A DNA stretch of 64,000 nt, taken from NCBI GenBank assembly GCA_941918925.1, contig OW799236.1, positions 69,654,465 through 69,718,464 on the forward strand. Direction: 5' to 3'. Shown here piece by piece: positions 12,190-21,847 of this stretch (position 1 is its first letter; each line of letters starts with the position of its first letter). The position numbers and the translations under genes were made by a program. The notes beneath the pieces were generated by a model. That model saw only the letters and a list, made by a program, of their open reading frames with translations, had not been told where the DNA came from and did no database searches. Source of the stretch: Phyto melanocephala. Lineage: Eukaryota; Arthropoda; Insecta; Diptera; Rhinophoridae.

Positions 12190-13020
12190 GAACAAAATAA
12201 GATGTACGATTCTGAAATTGTGCACACTTTGCTTTTTGGTGACACGCTTTCTTGAAACGGCAAATCAATATGCCACGCCCACTTTTACGCCCACCTCCCA
12301 TATAACGTTTTACTTAAAATTCATATAATTTCTCTATGAATAAAGATTTTGGAGTAATAAAGGACTATATTGAAATATCTTAGTTGTACTCATTAGCAAA
12401 AACAACTTTGACACGCCTACTATAATGCCCACTTTTCACGTTATCTACCGTTAATGAAATTTAAAGGCTCATAAAACCGACAAAATTAGAGGTTTGATGG
12501 TCAAATTTACTACGTATCTATTCTAGTCAATGTCATTACTGCGCCAGAAAATTAAGGTTCCACGCCCACTTCCCATATAACGTTTTAACTGAAATTCATA
12601 TAATTTCTTTATTAATAAAGATTTTGGAATAATAAAGGACTACATTGGAATACCTAAGTTGTACTCATTAGCAAAAACAACTTTGAGACGCCTACTATAG
12701 CGCCCACTTTTCACGTTTCTACCGTTAATGAAGTTTAAAAGCTCATAAAACCGACAAAATTTTAGGTATGATGATGAAATTTGCTACGTATATCCTTCTA
12801 ATCAATAATATTGTCATGCCAAAAAGTTTAAGTGACACGCCCACTTCAACGCCTACCTCCCATATAACGGTTTATCTTAAATTCATGTAATTTCTCTATT
12901 GACAAAGTTTTTGGGAAAATAAAGGACTATATTGAAATGTCTAAGTTGTATTTATTAGCAGAAACTTTATTGACAGGCCTACTTTAACGCCCACTATCAC
13001 TAAAAACTAAATTTACGAAA
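12190..13020. repeat. three-unit tandem repeat, period about 275-287 bp, inside copy 2
   Basis: Related units each contain CATATAACG(T/G)TTTA (12299, 12574 and 12861), then AATTCATATAATTTCT-like sequence, TAAAGGACTA(T/C)ATT, TTAGCA(A/G)AAAC and CGCCCACTTTTCACG. The intervals are 275 and 287 bp. Units differ by scattered substitutions, so the array is not new. Copy 1 has only one clear unit at the equivalent place (about 8400-8580). Confidence 0.65.
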
Positions 13021-13049
13021 ACATTTTACTATCATATCGAAGTTTTTAA

Positions 13050-13640
13050 GGGTGGTTAAATTTTAAGGGCCGATGTTGATTTTAAATAAAACGCAAATTA
13101 TTTAAGAAATTATTATCATTTCTTTTTATAATGATAATATTTGTATGGTTCAATTATGTATTTAACAAAATATCGGCCAAAGGGCCCGCCCATCCTTGGC
13201 GCCACTTCACTATCTGATGGTCCACATTTTCAATGACAATGTTGATGCTCAATTGTTGGGCATAATGATGAGTCGAGGTTGACTGATCTTTTGCGACACC
13301 ATCGCAAAAAACAGCAATTGTTTTCATTCAACGAACTAGGAAGTCATTCACAGATTTTAAACGTTTTTTACAAACATTTTTTACAATTCGCCCGATTGTG
13401 GACGAATTTAAGCGATTATGTTGATCAAAAGAATTACGAAGTGCACAAAATGCATTTTGATTTGAACGCCCATTTTTATAAAAAACCTGAATAACTTTAA
13501 AGCGTTGCTCAGTTGCGTATCTTTCCACGGATCAAATTGAGTTAGTTTGAGATTGAGAAATGTAAAATGAAATGCAGAAAACAAATTTAAAGACTAGGTG
13601 AAGTTCTTTAACATGGGCCCTTAAAATTTAACCACCCTCT
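13050..13640 (-). pseudogene. mariner-like transposase remnant in copy 2
   Basis: Inverted ends AGGGTGGTTAAATTTTAAGG and TTAAAATTTAACCACCCTC; the right end abuts TA. On the minus strand 13528-13328 reads MERYATEQRFKVIQVFYKNG and then STIGRIVKN, the N-terminal DNA-binding region of mariner transposases (helix-turn-helix). The remainder, near 13240-13150, resembles the fused C-terminus seen in copy 1. The catalytic acidic triad is missing, so it cannot encode an active transposase. Confidence 0.65.
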
Positions 13641-14984
13641 ACAGAGAAAGTAATACATATTTTATTAAAAAAAGATTATTCCATAGCAATTAACAAAATA
13701 ATAAATATTGTGCTTTAAATGTACACAAAATTGGTGGTGGGTATAAAAGATTCGGCACAGCCGAATATAGTGCTCTTACTTGTTTTTTTTTTAAATTACA
13801 AAGCAAAAATACTATTTGAAGGTGTGCAGAAAATTTATTTTTCAAAACGGTCGACTGCACACATTTATTATTATCAGGTTTAAGGCCACAATTATGGTGT
13901 CAAATATTTTTATTTGTTGACTAGTATTTTAGCAGGGGATCAAGGCATCATCCAATCAGATTCTTGAATGCCGGTAGAGTCGTATTAGTCGCAATCGGAT
14001 TCTATGTATCAACACGATCGGTATCTGATGCTTCCGGTGAAAAATTTTAGAAATCTATTCATTTAAATTATTAGATAATAGAGTTGAGCGTTTGTTTTTT
14101 CATGAACTCCAATTAAATTACATTGTGATTTGTGCAAAAAATGTTGATTGTTGGTAAAAACGAACTAAAGTAACCGCTTGACCCAACTCTTACAGATTTA
14201 AATTCTTTCTTATCACTATTTTTACTTTTGTTGAGTTCAGTCGGTGTTTTTTTTTTGTTTTGGAAAAAGAAAATCTTGCTTCGTATTGTATTGGCTATCC
14301 GGGTACCCTGTCACTTTGTTAAAGGTTTTTTTGTTGCACAAATAAGGGTTAAGATAGAAAAATATATTCAAATCAACAGGTTACTTAAGTTAATGTTTGT
14401 CAACAACCTAGTTAATTTTTTACAAAAACCATAAGGAATTAAACATTAGTTTGGGGATTGCTAGAGGGATTGGCTAGAGTTAGCCCAATCGGCTACTTTA
14501 CTTAATTTTCGTTAATTTTTTTCCGAACCACGATGTAATTTAAATGGAATTCTTAGATAGATAAAAGTAAACTTGATTGTGGGCAAAATTGAACTAAAAT
14601 AACTAGTCAGACACAAGTACAAAAAAGGTATACAAATTGGCAAGTATTAATTTGTAGCCCCTATGAGTGTGTTAGCGTCTGTTGCACTGTTATAAAAAAC
14701 TAAACACCCATAATAATTCTAGTTAAACTCGGTACACATTGCTGTCCCAACAGCATTGTAAGTGCGAAATAATAGCTTGATGTTGAAAGTGTAACTTTTT
14801 ATTTTTATTTTTCTATTTTATTCTTAAAATATGTATTACTTTCTTTGTGTAACTTTGCTTTTCTAATAATTTATTTTCTTAAATATATTCTTACAGTAAA
14901 ACGTTAAGCATTACTACATTAGGAGTGATACAGTTTTGTATGTTTACGAAAATTTAAGAACAGAAGTTAGGTAGTTTAAAAACA

Positions 14985-16095
14985 AGTAAAAGTGCTATAT
15001 TCGGCCGAGCCGATTCTGATAATACCCTTCACCATCATGTACACAGGTATAATCCAACATCGTAGCTTAACCTATATTTCATGTTATACGCCACTTTTCC
15101 TTATTATTTTCGACGCCAATGGGCATGTCACCTTCATTTTCTGGCATTAGAATAACATTGACCTGAAAACTATTTTTGCGAAATTTTATCATCATACATC
15201 TAATTTTGTCGGATTTATGATAAAGTCACCTTCATTTTCCGTAATTGCAAATCTTTTGACCAAGAAGCAATGTTTCCAAAATTGTGAAATCTTACATCTA
15301 ATTTTGTTAGTTTTACTACGTTTTAAATTTTAAATTGACCCAAAATTACACTGTGCGGTATAAATTTTCGTAATTTTTAATCTATAACTCTTTTCGTAAT
15401 GTATAGATTTGAGCAAATTTCAGGCATTTTATTTGATTTAGGAAGGACATTCAGCTATAACTCTTTTCCTAATAAACCGATTTAGGGCCATTATTACAAC
15501 TTGCCGACAAAGTTCATGTTAATAAAAGGTAACTTTTGTTAACGTGAGCAATAAACTGACCATTAAGTATTTTTCGTTATTACAACCTGCCTATAAAATA
15601 AATTGTATATATTTTAAAGTATGGCAGCACCAAAGCAAATGCTGAACAAATTTATTAGTTTCTTAAAACCAAAGTGGCAACGACAAGCAAATAGTAAACA
15701 ATTCCCTTATACGGAAATATGGTAACTTTTAATTATAAACCTCACGTTAAAAGTTAAAGGTAGAGTGATCTTCCCTTTAACTTATCGGACACTTTTAGGT
15801 TAAAGTGAAGTTGTAATAACGAAAAACTAGTTATCTGTCCGATAACATCCCAACTTTAGTTATTGGTAAGTTATAATAATGGCCCTTAGCCAATTTTCAA
15901 AACAAACCTTGTGTATAAGAAATATTCTTGCAAAATTTGAGCCCCCTAACTTTATCGGTTCAAGCTCTATCGTGCTTTCAACAGACGGACGGAAATAGCT
16001 ATATCGTCCTAAAATTCAAGTGTTTTATTGGGTGTAAAATGGATATTTCGATGTGCTACAAATGAAATGACAAAATGGTCTTTCACTTCACACTA
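14985..16095 (+). repeat. dispersed repeat copy 3 (diverged), interrupted by a MITE
   Basis: Starts ACAAGTAAAAGTGCTATATT followed by CGGCCGAGCCGATTC and TACCCTTCACC. Later it has the blocks CTGTGCGGTATAAATTTTCG, AAACAAACCTTGTGTATAAG and CAAAATTTGAGCCCCCTAAC, all present in the other two copies. It is interrupted at 15485-15885 by an insertion with its own TTA duplication. It fades out around 16080 after GGATATTTCGATGTGCTA. Confidence 0.65.
15485..15885. mobile_element. Harbinger-like MITE with TTA target duplication
   Basis: 401 bp with imperfect terminal inverted repeats GGGCCATTATTACAACTTGC (left) and GTAAGTTATAATAATGGCCC (right). The flanks are TTA at 15482-15484 and 15886-15888. Removing the element and one TTA restores CGATTTAGCCAATTTTCAAA, which aligns with the uninterrupted sequence around 9370-9400 of copy 1. 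That confirms the insertion boundaries. No coding capacity. Confidence 0.75.
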
Positions 16096-16461
16096 TTACA
16101 AAACCACAACTGTCCTTCATGACGCCAGGTTTTAGACTTAAAGAAATATTTTTGAAATTGTAGACTTTATGAAGGCCTTTCTAATAGTTTTTTTAAATTT
16201 ATTTAATATATCATATACTTACATATATAATCTCATTTACTTAATATATTCTATCAGGATGTTCAATAAGGTTACAGTCTACGAAACTCATAAACACTTT
16301 TTTTCTATTTATTTAAAAAATGTTCTTTAGTGAAAACCTTTCTGATTTTAAACAAATTGCTGGTGTTTAAGTGTTTAAATTTCTATTCGTTTTACAAAAA
16401 AAAAATATATATACTTTCTAATTTTGCCATTGTTAATTAACTCTGTTTCTTCTACTTTTAG

Positions 16462-17247
16462 CTAACCATACGTGTCACTGATGTCAATGACAATGCACCC
16501 AAATTTGAATTGCCTGATTATCAGGCGCACAACGTTGACGAAGACATTCCTCTAGGCACCAGCATTTTACGTGTCAAAGCGATGGATTCTGATTCAGGCG
16601 CCAATGCAGAAATTGAATATTTAGTATCCGATGATCATTTTGCTGTCGATTCGAACGGCATTATTGTAAACAACAAACAATTAGATGCCGATAATAATAA
16701 TGCCTACTATGAGTTTATTGTTACGGCCAAAGATAAAGGTGAACCGTCCAAGTCAGGTGTGGCTACTGTACGTGTGTATACCAAAAACAAAAACGATGAA
16801 GAACCCAAATTTTCCCAACAAGTCTATACGCCCAATGTTGATGAGAATGCTGGCCCCAATACGTTGGTCACCACCGTTGTGGCGTCCGACAAAGATGGTG
16901 ACAATGTGAGATTTGGTTTTGTGGGTGGTGGCACCTCGTCGGGTCAGTTTGTGATAGAAGATATAACAGGGGTAATACGTTTGCATAATAAGGCCATAAC
17001 ATTAGATCGTGATAAGTATGAATTGAATGTAACGGCCATGGATGATGGGTCGTGTTGTGTGAATGGTGACCAAACAATACACACATCAACGGCTGTGGTT
17101 GTTGTTTTCATTACAGATGTGAATGACAATAAGCCGGTATTTAAGGATTGTGGTACTTATTATCCAAAGGTGGAGGAGGGTGCACCCAATGGCAGTCCTG
17201 TTATAAAGGTGGTGGCAACCGATGAAGATAAGGGTGTTAATGGTCAG
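16462..17247 (+). CDS. CadN: Cadherin-N coding exon (largest in window, about two and a half repeats)
   Basis: 786 nt, 262 codons, phase 0 at both ends (CTTTTAG|CTAACC and GGTCAG|GTAAGT). In order it shows LTIRVTDVNDNAPKFELPDY (end of one cadherin repeat), AMDSDSGANAEIEY (DxD and NAxIxY motifs), KNKNDEEPKFSQQVYTPNVD (a non-canonical linker), DENAG and ASDKDGDNVRFGF. It then has a repeat with a CCVNGDQ insertion, FITDVNDNKPVFKDCG, and VEEGAPNGSP with VATDEDKGVNGQ. These calcium-binding signatures define tandem extracellular repeats of a classical type III cadherin. Two adjacent cysteines and a third in DCGTYY could form disulfides, which is inference. All codons are open; several overlapping antisense open stretches are shadows. 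Confidence 0.96.
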
Positions 17248-17929
17248 GTAAGTGCTTTAAAAAGTTTCGAAGTGGTAGTTAGTGTGTTAATGTAGTTGTA
17301 TGGATTTTTGTTAAGGAAAAGGTAAAATTTGTTGTAACTATTAAAGTTTTAATTTTTTTCAAAGCTTTAGAAATTAGGTTTATAAATAAAGTTTCTTGTT
17401 TTACTATTACTAATGACAGTACATTTAATGTTTTGCCCTTTAGTGTAGCACGTATTGTCGTAAATAGATCATTGGAAACTTTATTGTATTGATTTAATAG
17501 CAGTTTAAAATAATAATAGGTGTCAAGATTTAAATGAGCAAAAGTTAGAAAGATACTGCCAACCAAATAATATGGAAAACGTTTACACAAAACAACGTTT
17601 TTTTCGCATTTCAACAATAGTATAATTTGCAATCAAAGATCGTTCCAATGGCCCCTTAGAACTGTCTTTTTTATAGATAAACTTCTTGATTAAGTGAAAT
17701 TTTTCTTACTGTAGTTGGTTGATAAGTGAAAGGGTTGTCTTGTTCTACGAGCTTATCATTGTGTATCGGCGCTTAGAAATTGAAGGAATGAATACTTTGA
17801 ATATCTGCATAGAAGAAACTGACTTAATCTAAAAGTAGTCTAAAGCAAACATATCAATAACTTAATTAGCTACTTTAACTCAACGTTTTTAAGTAGCCAT
17901 TATCTTCGTTTTTTTATTTATTTTATACT

Positions 17930-18116
17930 TATAAGCACCGCACATTATTATTATATTATATTCCTCGCTTATCCTGGAGTATCTTACAAAATAATGAGTT
18001 GAAAGTAAACAGTTCTTCACTACTTCACTTTTGCATCTAAACAAGATAATTTAAGAAATCTGTCTTGCAACTTGAGTTTCTTAAATCAAATTCGTCAAAA
18101 TTTTAAAACTGACCTA
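17930..18116 (+). pseudogene. jockey/CR1-like LINE relic, left fragment
   Basis: On + the frame ending at the LOA insertion reads LRNLSCNLSFLNQIRQNFKT then DL, and continues across the target duplication into KSFYKFFNF at 23599. A phrase of the form N-x-D-x-K-S-F-Y-K-F is typical of the segment between endonuclease and reverse transcriptase in jockey/CR1-type LINEs. The left boundary is uncertain. Stops are present further upstream. Confidence 0.5.
18107..18116. repeat. left copy of LOA 10-bp target-site duplication
   Basis: AACTGACCTA, identical to 23589-23598. Collapsing the two copies rejoins a conceptual coding frame of the underlying LINE relic, which supports them as a genuine duplication. 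Confidence 0.8.
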
Positions 18117-18139
18117 GGTTAGGTTAGGTTAGGTTGAAA
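18117..18139 (-). repeat. CCTAA pentamer tail of the LOA element
   Basis: On + the sequence reads GGTTAGGTTAGGTTAGGTTG, that is three to four units of CCTAA on the sense strand at the extreme 3' end of the element. Short tandem tails in place of poly(A) are known for the I/LOA/R1 group. The unit happens to equal the ancestral insect telomere repeat TTAGG. Confidence 0.75.
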
Positions 18140-18268
18140 AGGAGGGGTATAAAAGCCCAAACCCATGACAGGTATACACCTATGCCCAGTTGGCATGTTG
18201 TGCGCTCCATGTGGAAAACGGAATTCCCAAACAAAAAACCATAAACATAATTTCCCATAAATATCGGA

Positions 18269-21200
18269 CTAGTCCAAGAAACCAGTCCCCTCAATGTAAC
18301 GCCTTATGGATCTCCAGTTCGAGTTCCCCAGGTATTCCAAGTTCGGCATATTATCTACTGTAAAATTTTCGCGTCTAATATGCCCAAACGCAGGACAATG
18401 ACAGAGGTAGTGTACCAGGGTCTCATCCTCTTCCTCACAAGCTCTACATGTCGTCTCCTCAGATAATCCCATGCGTGCTAAATGAGTTCTCAACTCCGTA
18501 TGACCTGTAATTACACCGGTTAATTTCCTAAGTGTAGGTCTACTTAGTCTCAAAATCTCCTTTGACTTCCCAAGATTTGGGTCACCCCAGAGTGTTCTTG
18601 TCACCTTACCGACATCAGTGCTTTGCCATTTTCTGACATGTTCTTCCATTGCCCAACGTTTAAGTTCATCCTTAAATCGTTTAAGGGGTTTGGCGTTCTC
18701 CAAAGTTATAGTACTCAAAAGAGCTCCCATTTTGGATAATTTGTCGGCTTTCTCGTTTCCGATCAGCCCGTGATGGCTTGGTATCCATATTATCTCCAGA
18801 TGTTCACAATTTGCATATGAGTTTATCTCACTCTTGCATTGCAAAACGTTCCGGGATTCAACTTTCTCCTTTCTCAATGTCTTAATCACTGATTGGCTAT
18901 CCGTAAAGATACGAATCGGAGTTTCGCTATTCGTTTCCTTTATCCATTTAATTCCTTCCGTAATCGCCATGATCTCAGCCTGAAAAATAGTGTTGTGATC
19001 TGGTAGACGGAAGTATTTGCCTCTATTTCGGCTTATGTCGTATAAGCCCATTCCAGTTTGGTCACCAATCTTTGAACCGTCTGTATAAAGATCGATTCCG
19101 TGGGTGTTTCCCATCCTGATTATCTCATCCCATTCTCCCTCTTCCGGTATAATGGTGATGCAGTTAATATTCTCATATCTCATCGGGATTTTATCACATG
19201 TTAATTCTGTAATATTTCCTATCGGTAAGATATCCGTTATTCTTTGGTATCTGGTCTTATGTTCTCTTATAAGCCACTCATCTATTGCCATTAATCTTGT
19301 GGCAGCTAAGGCCGCTTCATATTTTACCTGTATCTCAATAGGCCAAATGGATAATATATTCTCAATGGCCATTGTCGATGTGGTCCTCATGGCGCCGCAA
19401 ATACTAATGCAGCACTGTCTCTGAATCTTTTGAAGAGGTTTTATATTCACCTTCTTCTCTAAGGATGTCCACCATACTAACGAAGCGTACGTAATTGTAG
19501 GCCGCAGTACACTCGTATATAGCCAATGTGTCATCCTTGGGCTTAAGCCCCATTTTGAGCCAATCACTCTTCTGCAGAGGGCCCATATTCTTTGAGCTCT
19601 CTCCACTTTACATTGAATGTGGTCCTTCCAGGATAGTCTCCAATCAAGTACTATTCCTAGGTATTTGACCTTTTTATCAATCTTAATTGTCTTATTCCGA
19701 AAGATGGGATAGCTATGCACCGGTATCTTCCTCTTTCTCGTAAACAAACAGATTTCAGTCTTTTCCGGGTTGACATTGAGCCCTCGCTCCTTCGCCCAGT
19801 TATATGATATATTCAAAGCCTCCATTGCTCTCATACATAAAGAATTTGGATTCGTCCCCCTGATCAGTATCGCAACATCATCTGCGTAACAGATAGGCTT
19901 GAATCCCTCGTTCGATAGAATCCTCAGTAGACTATGTATGGTAGTTACCCATATTAATGGAGATAAAATACCTCCCTGCGGGGTTCCTCGACATACTTTG
20001 TCCCTTCTTCTTACTCCATTTGCCTCACAATTTATCCATCTGTTCCTTAACATATTGCTAATCCATGCAATTAAGACATGGCTTAACCCTAAGTTTTCCA
20101 AGGAATCGATAAGACTCGAGGTCATTACGTTATTGAAAGCTCCTTCTATGTCTATGAATACGCCCATGGTATACACACCCAGGTCGAAGGATCTCTCTAT
20201 ATGATAAACAACCTCCTGAAGAGCAGTCTCAGTAGATCTGCCCTTGATATAGGCGTGTTGTCCAAATCTCATTGAATCGCCTGGTAATCGTCTTCTGACC
20301 ATTCCATCGACGATACGCTCCATGGTTTTCAATAAGAATGATGTTAAGCTTATGGGTCTATAAGCTTTAGGATTTGCGTAATTTTCCCTCCCTGGTTTAG
20401 GTATGAAAACGACTCTCGCCTCCCTCCATTCCACAGGGGTATACGCATATTTCAGGCAAGTAGTAAAAATATTCGCCAGCCTTATGTCGATTAGGTCAAT
20501 GCTTCTTTGTAGGAGAGCCGGAAAAATACCGTCCGGCCCTGGTGCCTTGTATGGCAAGAAACTATTTACCGCCTCTCTTACCATCTTTGTGGTTATAATT
20601 ATGTCCGTCGTGGCACTACCGTCATGGGGGTGTGGAATTTCTCCGTCATCCGCCATTTCCGTTTGGAAGTGTGCCTCTATCAGTATTCCTAGCGTCTCCT
20701 CCATCGTCTCCGACCTTTTCCCGTTCGAGTCAACGAGGGTTTCCGGTTGGGTGTGGGTTTTCGATAGGAATTTCTTAATTCTAGAAGCGTCATTCACGCT
20801 GTCCACCTGATTGCAAAAAAGCCTCCAGGATCTGCGTTTGGCGATTCTTATTGCTTTGTTGTATATTCTGAGCTTCTCACTGTAATCGTCCCAGTATACT
20901 GATTGTTTCTTTCGATAGGCTCTGTTAAATAGCCTTCGGGTTTCTTTCCTGAGATTAATCAGTTCACCTGTCATCCAGGGCTTTTCCCTTGGGGTTCGCC
21001 TTTGTCGGAGTGGACAATGCTCCTCAAAAGTTTCCCTAAAATCGGCAGTCAGTCTTCCCACCATCGAATCTATCGTGTCCAGATTTTCATCCGGTTCTGG
21101 ATAATTTTCGAGTTTATGTTGAAGACTTAACCTAAAATTTGGCCAGTCCGTCCTGGCCTTATTCCTAAAAGTCACCGGTTCCGGTGGCGGATGAGTTAAG

Positions 21201-21847
21201 GTCATAAAAATATAGCGATGGTCCGAATAAGAGTGCATATCAGATACGTGCCAATCGCAAATTTCATCAATTAAATTTTCTGAACATATAGTCACATCAA
21301 TTACCTCTTCCCTAATTCTGTTAATAAATGTAGGTTTATTACCTGAGTTAAGGGTAAATAAGTTATTAGCATTTAGGAATTCCCATAGGGCGTCTCCTCT
21401 CCTGTTACAGTTCGTGCTGCCCCAAGAGAGGTGATGCGAGTTCGCATCACAACCTATTAAAATATTCCTACCTGTTCTCCTTGCCGATGTTATCATACTT
21501 CTTAAATCCGACGTTGGTGGTAGTGTCGGAGCATCAGAAGGTTGGTACACCGATGCCAGCATTAAATTGCGTGAGCCATGTATTAAGGTAGTGGCGTCCG
21601 CTGTAGATAAATCTGGGGAAAAAAGAAAATTTAATCCCTTATGACAAAGTATACATGTTCTGGGTCGAGACCCAGTTTTAGCATAAAATAATTGGTAATC
21701 ACACTCATTCAATCCAGTAACTCTGTCTTTAACAGTCCAGGGTTCCTGAATGAGAACTATGTGTACCTTACCTTTAGTTATATTTTCCATCAAAGCTTGT
21801 GTAGCCGTTCTGCTTCGATGGAGATTGATCTGCAAGAGCAGTATCAT
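18269..21847 (-). CDS. LOA ORF2: endonuclease / reverse transcriptase / RNase H polyprotein
   Basis: 1,192 codons, intact. The protein nicks target DNA and reverse transcribes the element RNA at the nick. Residues 1 to about 215 are an apurinic-endonuclease-like domain, with LQINLHRSR at the start, IQEPW near 33 and SDHRYIF at 208. The reverse transcriptase covers about 480-745, with KAYRPISLTSFLLKTMERIV, FIDIEGAFNNV, GTPQGGILSPL and the catalytic YADD at 654-657. RNase H begins near 915 with DLYTDGSK at 919 and includes FQAEIMAITEG and FTDSQS. A terminal Cys-His cluster, CRACEEEDETLVHYLCHCP, starts at 1134. The start is the ATG overlapping the ORF1 stop (ATGA), and the stop is TAG at 18271-18269. 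Its length is about that expected for LOA ORF2, so I consider it potentially functional. Confidence 0.93.
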   Translation of the reverse strand: MILLLQINLHRSRTATQALMENITKGKVHIVLIQEPWTVKDRVTGLNECDYQLFYAKTGSRPRTCILCHKGLNFLFSPDLSTADATTLIHGSRNLMLASVYQPSDAPTLPPTSDLRSMITSARRTGRNILIGCDANSHHLSWGSTNCNRRGDALWEFLNANNLFTLNSGNKPTFINRIREEVIDVTICSENLIDEICDWHVSDMHSYSDHRYIFMTLTHPPPEPVTFRNKARTDWPNFRLSLQHKLENYPEPDENLDTIDSMVGRLTADFRETFEEHCPLRQRRTPREKPWMTGELINLRKETRRLFNRAYRKKQSVYWDDYSEKLRIYNKAIRIAKRRSWRLFCNQVDSVNDASRIKKFLSKTHTQPETLVDSNGKRSETMEETLGILIEAHFQTEMADDGEIPHPHDGSATTDIIITTKMVREAVNSFLPYKAPGPDGIFPALLQRSIDLIDIRLANIFTTCLKYAYTPVEWREARVVFIPKPGRENYANPKAYRPISLTSFLLKTMERIVDGMVRRRLPGDSMRFGQHAYIKGRSTETALQEVVYHIERSFDLGVYTMGVFIDIEGAFNNVMTSSLIDSLENLGLSHVLIAWISNMLRNRWINCEANGVRRRDKVCRGTPQGGILSPLIWVTTIHSLLRILSNEGFKPICYADDVAILIRGTNPNSLCMRAMEALNISYNWAKERGLNVNPEKTEICLFTRKRKIPVHSYPIFRNKTIKIDKKVKYLGIVLDWRLSWKDHIQCKVERAQRIWALCRRVIGSKWGLSPRMTHWLYTSVLRPTITYASLVWWTSLEKKVNIKPLQKIQRQCCISICGAMRTTSTMAIENILSIWPIEIQVKYEAALAATRLMAIDEWLIREHKTRYQRITDILPIGNITELTCDKIPMRYENINCITIIPEEGEWDEIIRMGNTHGIDLYTDGSKIGDQTGMGLYDISRNRGKYFRLPDHNTIFQAEIMAITEGIKWIKETNSETPIRIFTDSQSVIKTLRKEKVESRNVLQCKSEINSYANCEHLEIIWIPSHHGLIGNEKADKLSKMGALLSTITLENAKPLKRFKDELKRWAMEEHVRKWQSTDVGKVTRTLWGDPNLGKSKEILRLSRPTLRKLTGVITGHTELRTHLARMGLSEETTCRACEEEDETLVHYLCHCPAFGHIRRENFTVDNMPNLEYLGNSNWRSIRRYIEGTGFLD

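Larger units (their letters stand above)
11650..13790 (-). repeat. dispersed ~2 kb repeat, copy 2 (inverted)
   Basis: Begins TATACCCGCCACCAAAAAAA with TGGTGGGGGTATA (a hairpin-forming palindrome) and ends GGTGGTGGGTATAAAAGATT followed by CGGCACAGCCGAATATAG. It is the reverse complement of copy 1 over these blocks. The GTCCGTCCGTCTGTCCGTC block (11790-11812) is the complement of the ACAGACGGA units in copy 1. A mariner-derived segment occupies the corresponding place (13050-13640). Unlike copy 1 it carries a three-unit internal tandem duplication at about 12190-13020. Confidence 0.7.
6030..16461 (+). other. CadN: CadN intron (10.4 kb), rich in nested repeats
   Basis: Donor GTATGT at 6030, acceptor CTACTTTTAG ending at 16461. 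Annotated separately are a dispersed repeat at 6898-7635, inverted repeat copies at 7627-9640 and 11650-13790, a Harbinger-like MITE at 10669-11222, and a third dispersed copy at 14985-16095 carrying another MITE. Segments 6030-6890, 9640-10665, 11226-11650, 13790-14985 and 16095-16450 show only AT-rich sequence and unassigned old repeat debris. No coding exon was found. Confidence 0.8.

Noticed and set aside
16753..17129. Minus-strand open frames under the large CadN exon
   Set aside because: Shadows of conserved cadherin coding sequence on the opposite strand.
17279..17632. 117-codon minus-strand open frame just after a CadN exon
   Set aside because: Composition is Leu/Lys/Phe/Ile-rich like random AT-rich sequence, with no motif and no supporting features.
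18117..18139. Internal telomere-like TTAGG tract
   Set aside because: Only three to four units and located exactly at the LINE 3' end, so it is the element tail.
20403..20810. 135-codon + strand open frame
   Set aside because: Antisense shadow of LOA ORF2; the sense strand carries all the domain motifs.
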